Positions 6,061 to 6,785 of a stretch of DNA of 6,785 bases are shown in pieces. Origin of the DNA: Candidatus Omnitrophota bacterium (GTDB lineage: Bacteria; Omnitrophota; Gorgyraeia; Gygaellales; Profunditerraquicolaceae). The notes beneath the pieces were generated by a model, which was given only the letters and a program-made list of their open reading frames with translations, was not told where the DNA came from and made no database searches. The position numbers and the translations under genes were made by a program. Every line of letters begins with the position of its first letter. Positions within the stretch are counted from its first letter, which is position 1. The stretch covers positions 1 to 6,785 of the forward strand of contig JAQTTI010000058.1 in assembly GCA_028710845.1 (NCBI GenBank). Direction: 5' to 3'.

Positions 6061-6441
6061 TTACGCTAGTTTAGTTTCTTTTAATAGCCTATGATTATTT
6101 GCCCAAAGAATAATAGCGGTTATTAAACCTAAAAGGGGTATAAATAAAAGGATTAACCAGAATACCGGCCTGGTTTTAGTTAAGCCGTATTTCTGTAATA
6201 TCTTAGCCGACTGGAAACCCAAAACGAAAAAACTGGCAGCAAAAAGAATTATAACGATTGCAAATAATAAGATAGAAGCTCCCATTAATAAACCAAGAAG
6301 AGTAGCGCCGGGATTGCACATAAAGAACTGCTTTATTGTCGGGGCAAAAATTTGTAATAAAGCGCCGATTGCAAAATAGGTCAAAAACACAAAGTTAAAT
6401 AATTTTAATGTTTTAGCTTCTTCCTCATTGCATTTTGGCAT
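6061..6441 (-). CDS. small polytopic membrane protein, unknown function
   Basis: A 126-residue integral membrane protein I do not recognise. Hydrophobic segments lie at about 14-34, 46-76 (long enough for one extended or two short helices) and 93-114, giving three or four passes. The short cytosolic-looking loop AKILQKYGLTKTRP (79-92) is positively charged, as is the tail NHRLLKETKLA. The N-terminus MPKCNEEEAK has no signal peptide. GGAG at 6447-6450 lies 5 nt upstream of the ATG and fixes the start. It is the first gene of a minus-strand pair, its stop being one base from the lipoprotein start at 6059, so the two products may work together at the envelope. Three or four passes with a conserved PLLG turn (102-105) resemble small DUF-type membrane proteins; no specific family can be named. 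Confidence 0.8.
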   Translation of the reverse strand: MPKCNEEEAKTLKLFNFVFLTYFAIGALLQIFAPTIKQFFMCNPGATLLGLLMGASILLFAIVIILFAASFFVLGFQSAKILQKYGLTKTRPVFWLILLFIPLLGLITAIILWANNHRLLKETKLA

Positions 6442-6482
6442 TTTTTCTCCTTTTTAAGGTTTGATTATCCATCAATATCTAT

Positions 6483-6511
6483 ATATTACCACTTAATGGG
6501 AATATTCCTAA
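6483..6511 (-). promoter_or_regulatory. putative extended -10 promoter for the minus-strand gene pair
   Basis: Read on the minus strand, TGGTAATAT is an extended -10 (TGn plus TAATAT, the hexamer at 6483-6488) with only a weak -35 (TTAGGA, 6506-6511) 17 bp upstream. Predicted start is near 6476, about 35 nt before the ATG. A perfect 10-bp palindrome GGAATATTCC (6499-6508) sits between and over these elements and could be an operator. Confidence 0.4.
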
Positions 6512-6552
6512 AAAAACTTGGATTTTTTTGAAAATAATCGGAAAAATCATTC

Positions 6553-6581
6553 TTTACAGCAGTTGATAAAGTAGGTATAAT
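6553..6581 (+). promoter_or_regulatory. near-consensus sigma70 promoter of the tRNA locus
   Basis: TTTACA (6553-6558) and perfect TATAAT (6576-6581) with the ideal 17-bp spacer. Upstream, A- and T-tracts at about 6510-6516, 6523-6529 and 6543-6547 recur near helical spacing and resemble an UP element, as expected for a stable-RNA gene. Predicted start is near 6588, about 23 nt before the broken tRNA copy and 117 nt before the intact tRNA-Gln. Confidence 0.75.
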
Positions 6582-6610
6582 TACTCTAAATTTACCCCTT
6601 TTGCGGCATT

Positions 6611-6687
6611 TGCCCTGTCGTCTAATTTGAGCACCTTGGTTTATATTTAGCGAAATCCCGCCGTTTTTTAGGCGGGAGGTAGGACAC
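6611..6687 (+). pseudogene. broken tRNA-Gln copy, D-loop split by a 51-bp segment and 3' part lost
   Basis: TGCCCTGTCGTCTAAT (6611-6626) is identical to the first 16 nt of the intact tRNA-Gln (6705-6720), and GGTAGGACAC (6678-6687) is identical to its next 10 nt (6721-6730). In the intact gene these are contiguous; here 51 bp (6627-6677) separate them. No anticodon stem, T-arm or 3' acceptor strand follows, only 17 unrelated bases (6688-6704) before the intact gene. It therefore cannot fold as a tRNA. It lies directly behind the promoter, where the first tRNA of the unit would be expected. Confidence 0.8.
6656..6677 (+). repeat. hairpin inside the segment interrupting the tRNA copy
   Basis: TCCCGCC (6656-6662) and GGCGGGA (6671-6677) form a perfect 7-bp stem with loop GTTTTTTA. 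It ends exactly where tRNA homology resumes. It lacks a T-tract after the stem, so it is a poor terminator in either direction; a small palindromic repeat or folded RNA element is more likely. Confidence 0.55.
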
Positions 6688-6704
6688 CGCTTTAGAGCAT
6701 TTAT

Positions 6705-6775
6705 TGCCCTGTCGTCTAATGGTAGGACACAAGATTCTGGATCTTGTTATCATGGTTCGAGTCCATGCGGGGCAG
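6705..6775 (+). tRNA. tRNA-Gln (anticodon CUG)
   Basis: The cloverleaf folds completely. The acceptor stem is TGCCCTG (6705-6711) with CGGGGCA (6768-6774) and one G-U pair, and the discriminator is G6775. The D-arm is GTCTAATGGTAGGAC. The anticodon stem is CAAGA/TCTTG with loop TTCTGGA, so the anticodon is CTG at 6737-6739. The variable loop is TTAT, and the T-arm is CATGG-TTCGAGT-CCATG. It reads CAG. The first pair U1-A72 is the tRNA-Gln feature recognised by bacterial GatCAB and is also seen in GlnRS substrates, so it does not settle the charging route. CCA is not encoded (AAT follows) and must be added. It is 71 nt long and lies on the same predicted transcript as the broken copy. Confidence 0.95.
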
Positions 6776-6785
6776 AATACAACCG

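Noticed and set aside
6591..6690. Second functional tRNA or an intron-containing tRNA
   Set aside because: No T-arm, anticodon stem or 3' acceptor strand is present after the split, so splicing out the 51 bp would still not give a tRNA.

Overview
The window reads as a moderately AT-rich piece of a bacterial chromosome, probably from an anaerobe with a Gram-negative envelope. The anaerobe reading comes from a complete ferredoxin-dependent 2-oxoacid oxidoreductase of the VorB type. The envelope reading comes from two small lipoproteins with clear lipoboxes. The overall style (MEP-pathway dxs, small lipoproteins, tRNA-Gln with a Glu-like D-arm) would fit Omnitrophota or a related uncultured lineage. 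That placement is an impression and was not tested.

Positions 1-5277 hold a tightly packed plus-strand operon: the 3' two thirds of dxs (cut by the window edge), a 2x[4Fe-4S] ferredoxin subunit, the alpha (VorB-like), ThDP-binding beta and gamma subunits of a 2-oxoacid:ferredoxin oxidoreductase, gltX, and a 92-residue membrane-anchored protein of unknown function. Every junction is an overlap (8, 4, 1, 4, 8 and 13 nt), so the seven genes are probably transcribed and translationally coupled as one unit. The first module makes DXP for isoprenoids. The second interconverts (branched-chain) 2-oxoacids and acyl-CoAs with reduced ferredoxin. gltX charges tRNA-Glu, and is unusual in lacking the Cys-rich segment between the catalytic halves.

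Positions 5278-5484 are non-coding. They carry a plausible promoter, a compact structured RNA candidate (long outer stem, inner hairpin with a possible pseudoknot, U-rich 3' end) and an extended -10 promoter for a 57-residue entericidin-like lipoprotein. A strong bidirectional terminator (5677-5709) separates that gene from a converging minus-strand pair: a 126-residue membrane protein followed, 1 nt after its stop, by a 111-residue lipoprotein with a C-terminal cysteine pair.

Positions 6442-6785 hold the minus-strand leader and a near-consensus sigma70 promoter driving a tRNA locus. The intact gene is tRNA-Gln(CUG), 6705-6775. Just upstream lies a broken second copy of its first 26 nt, split in the D-loop by a 51-bp segment with a perfect 7-bp hairpin. 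I saw no CRISPR array, transposase or phage gene.
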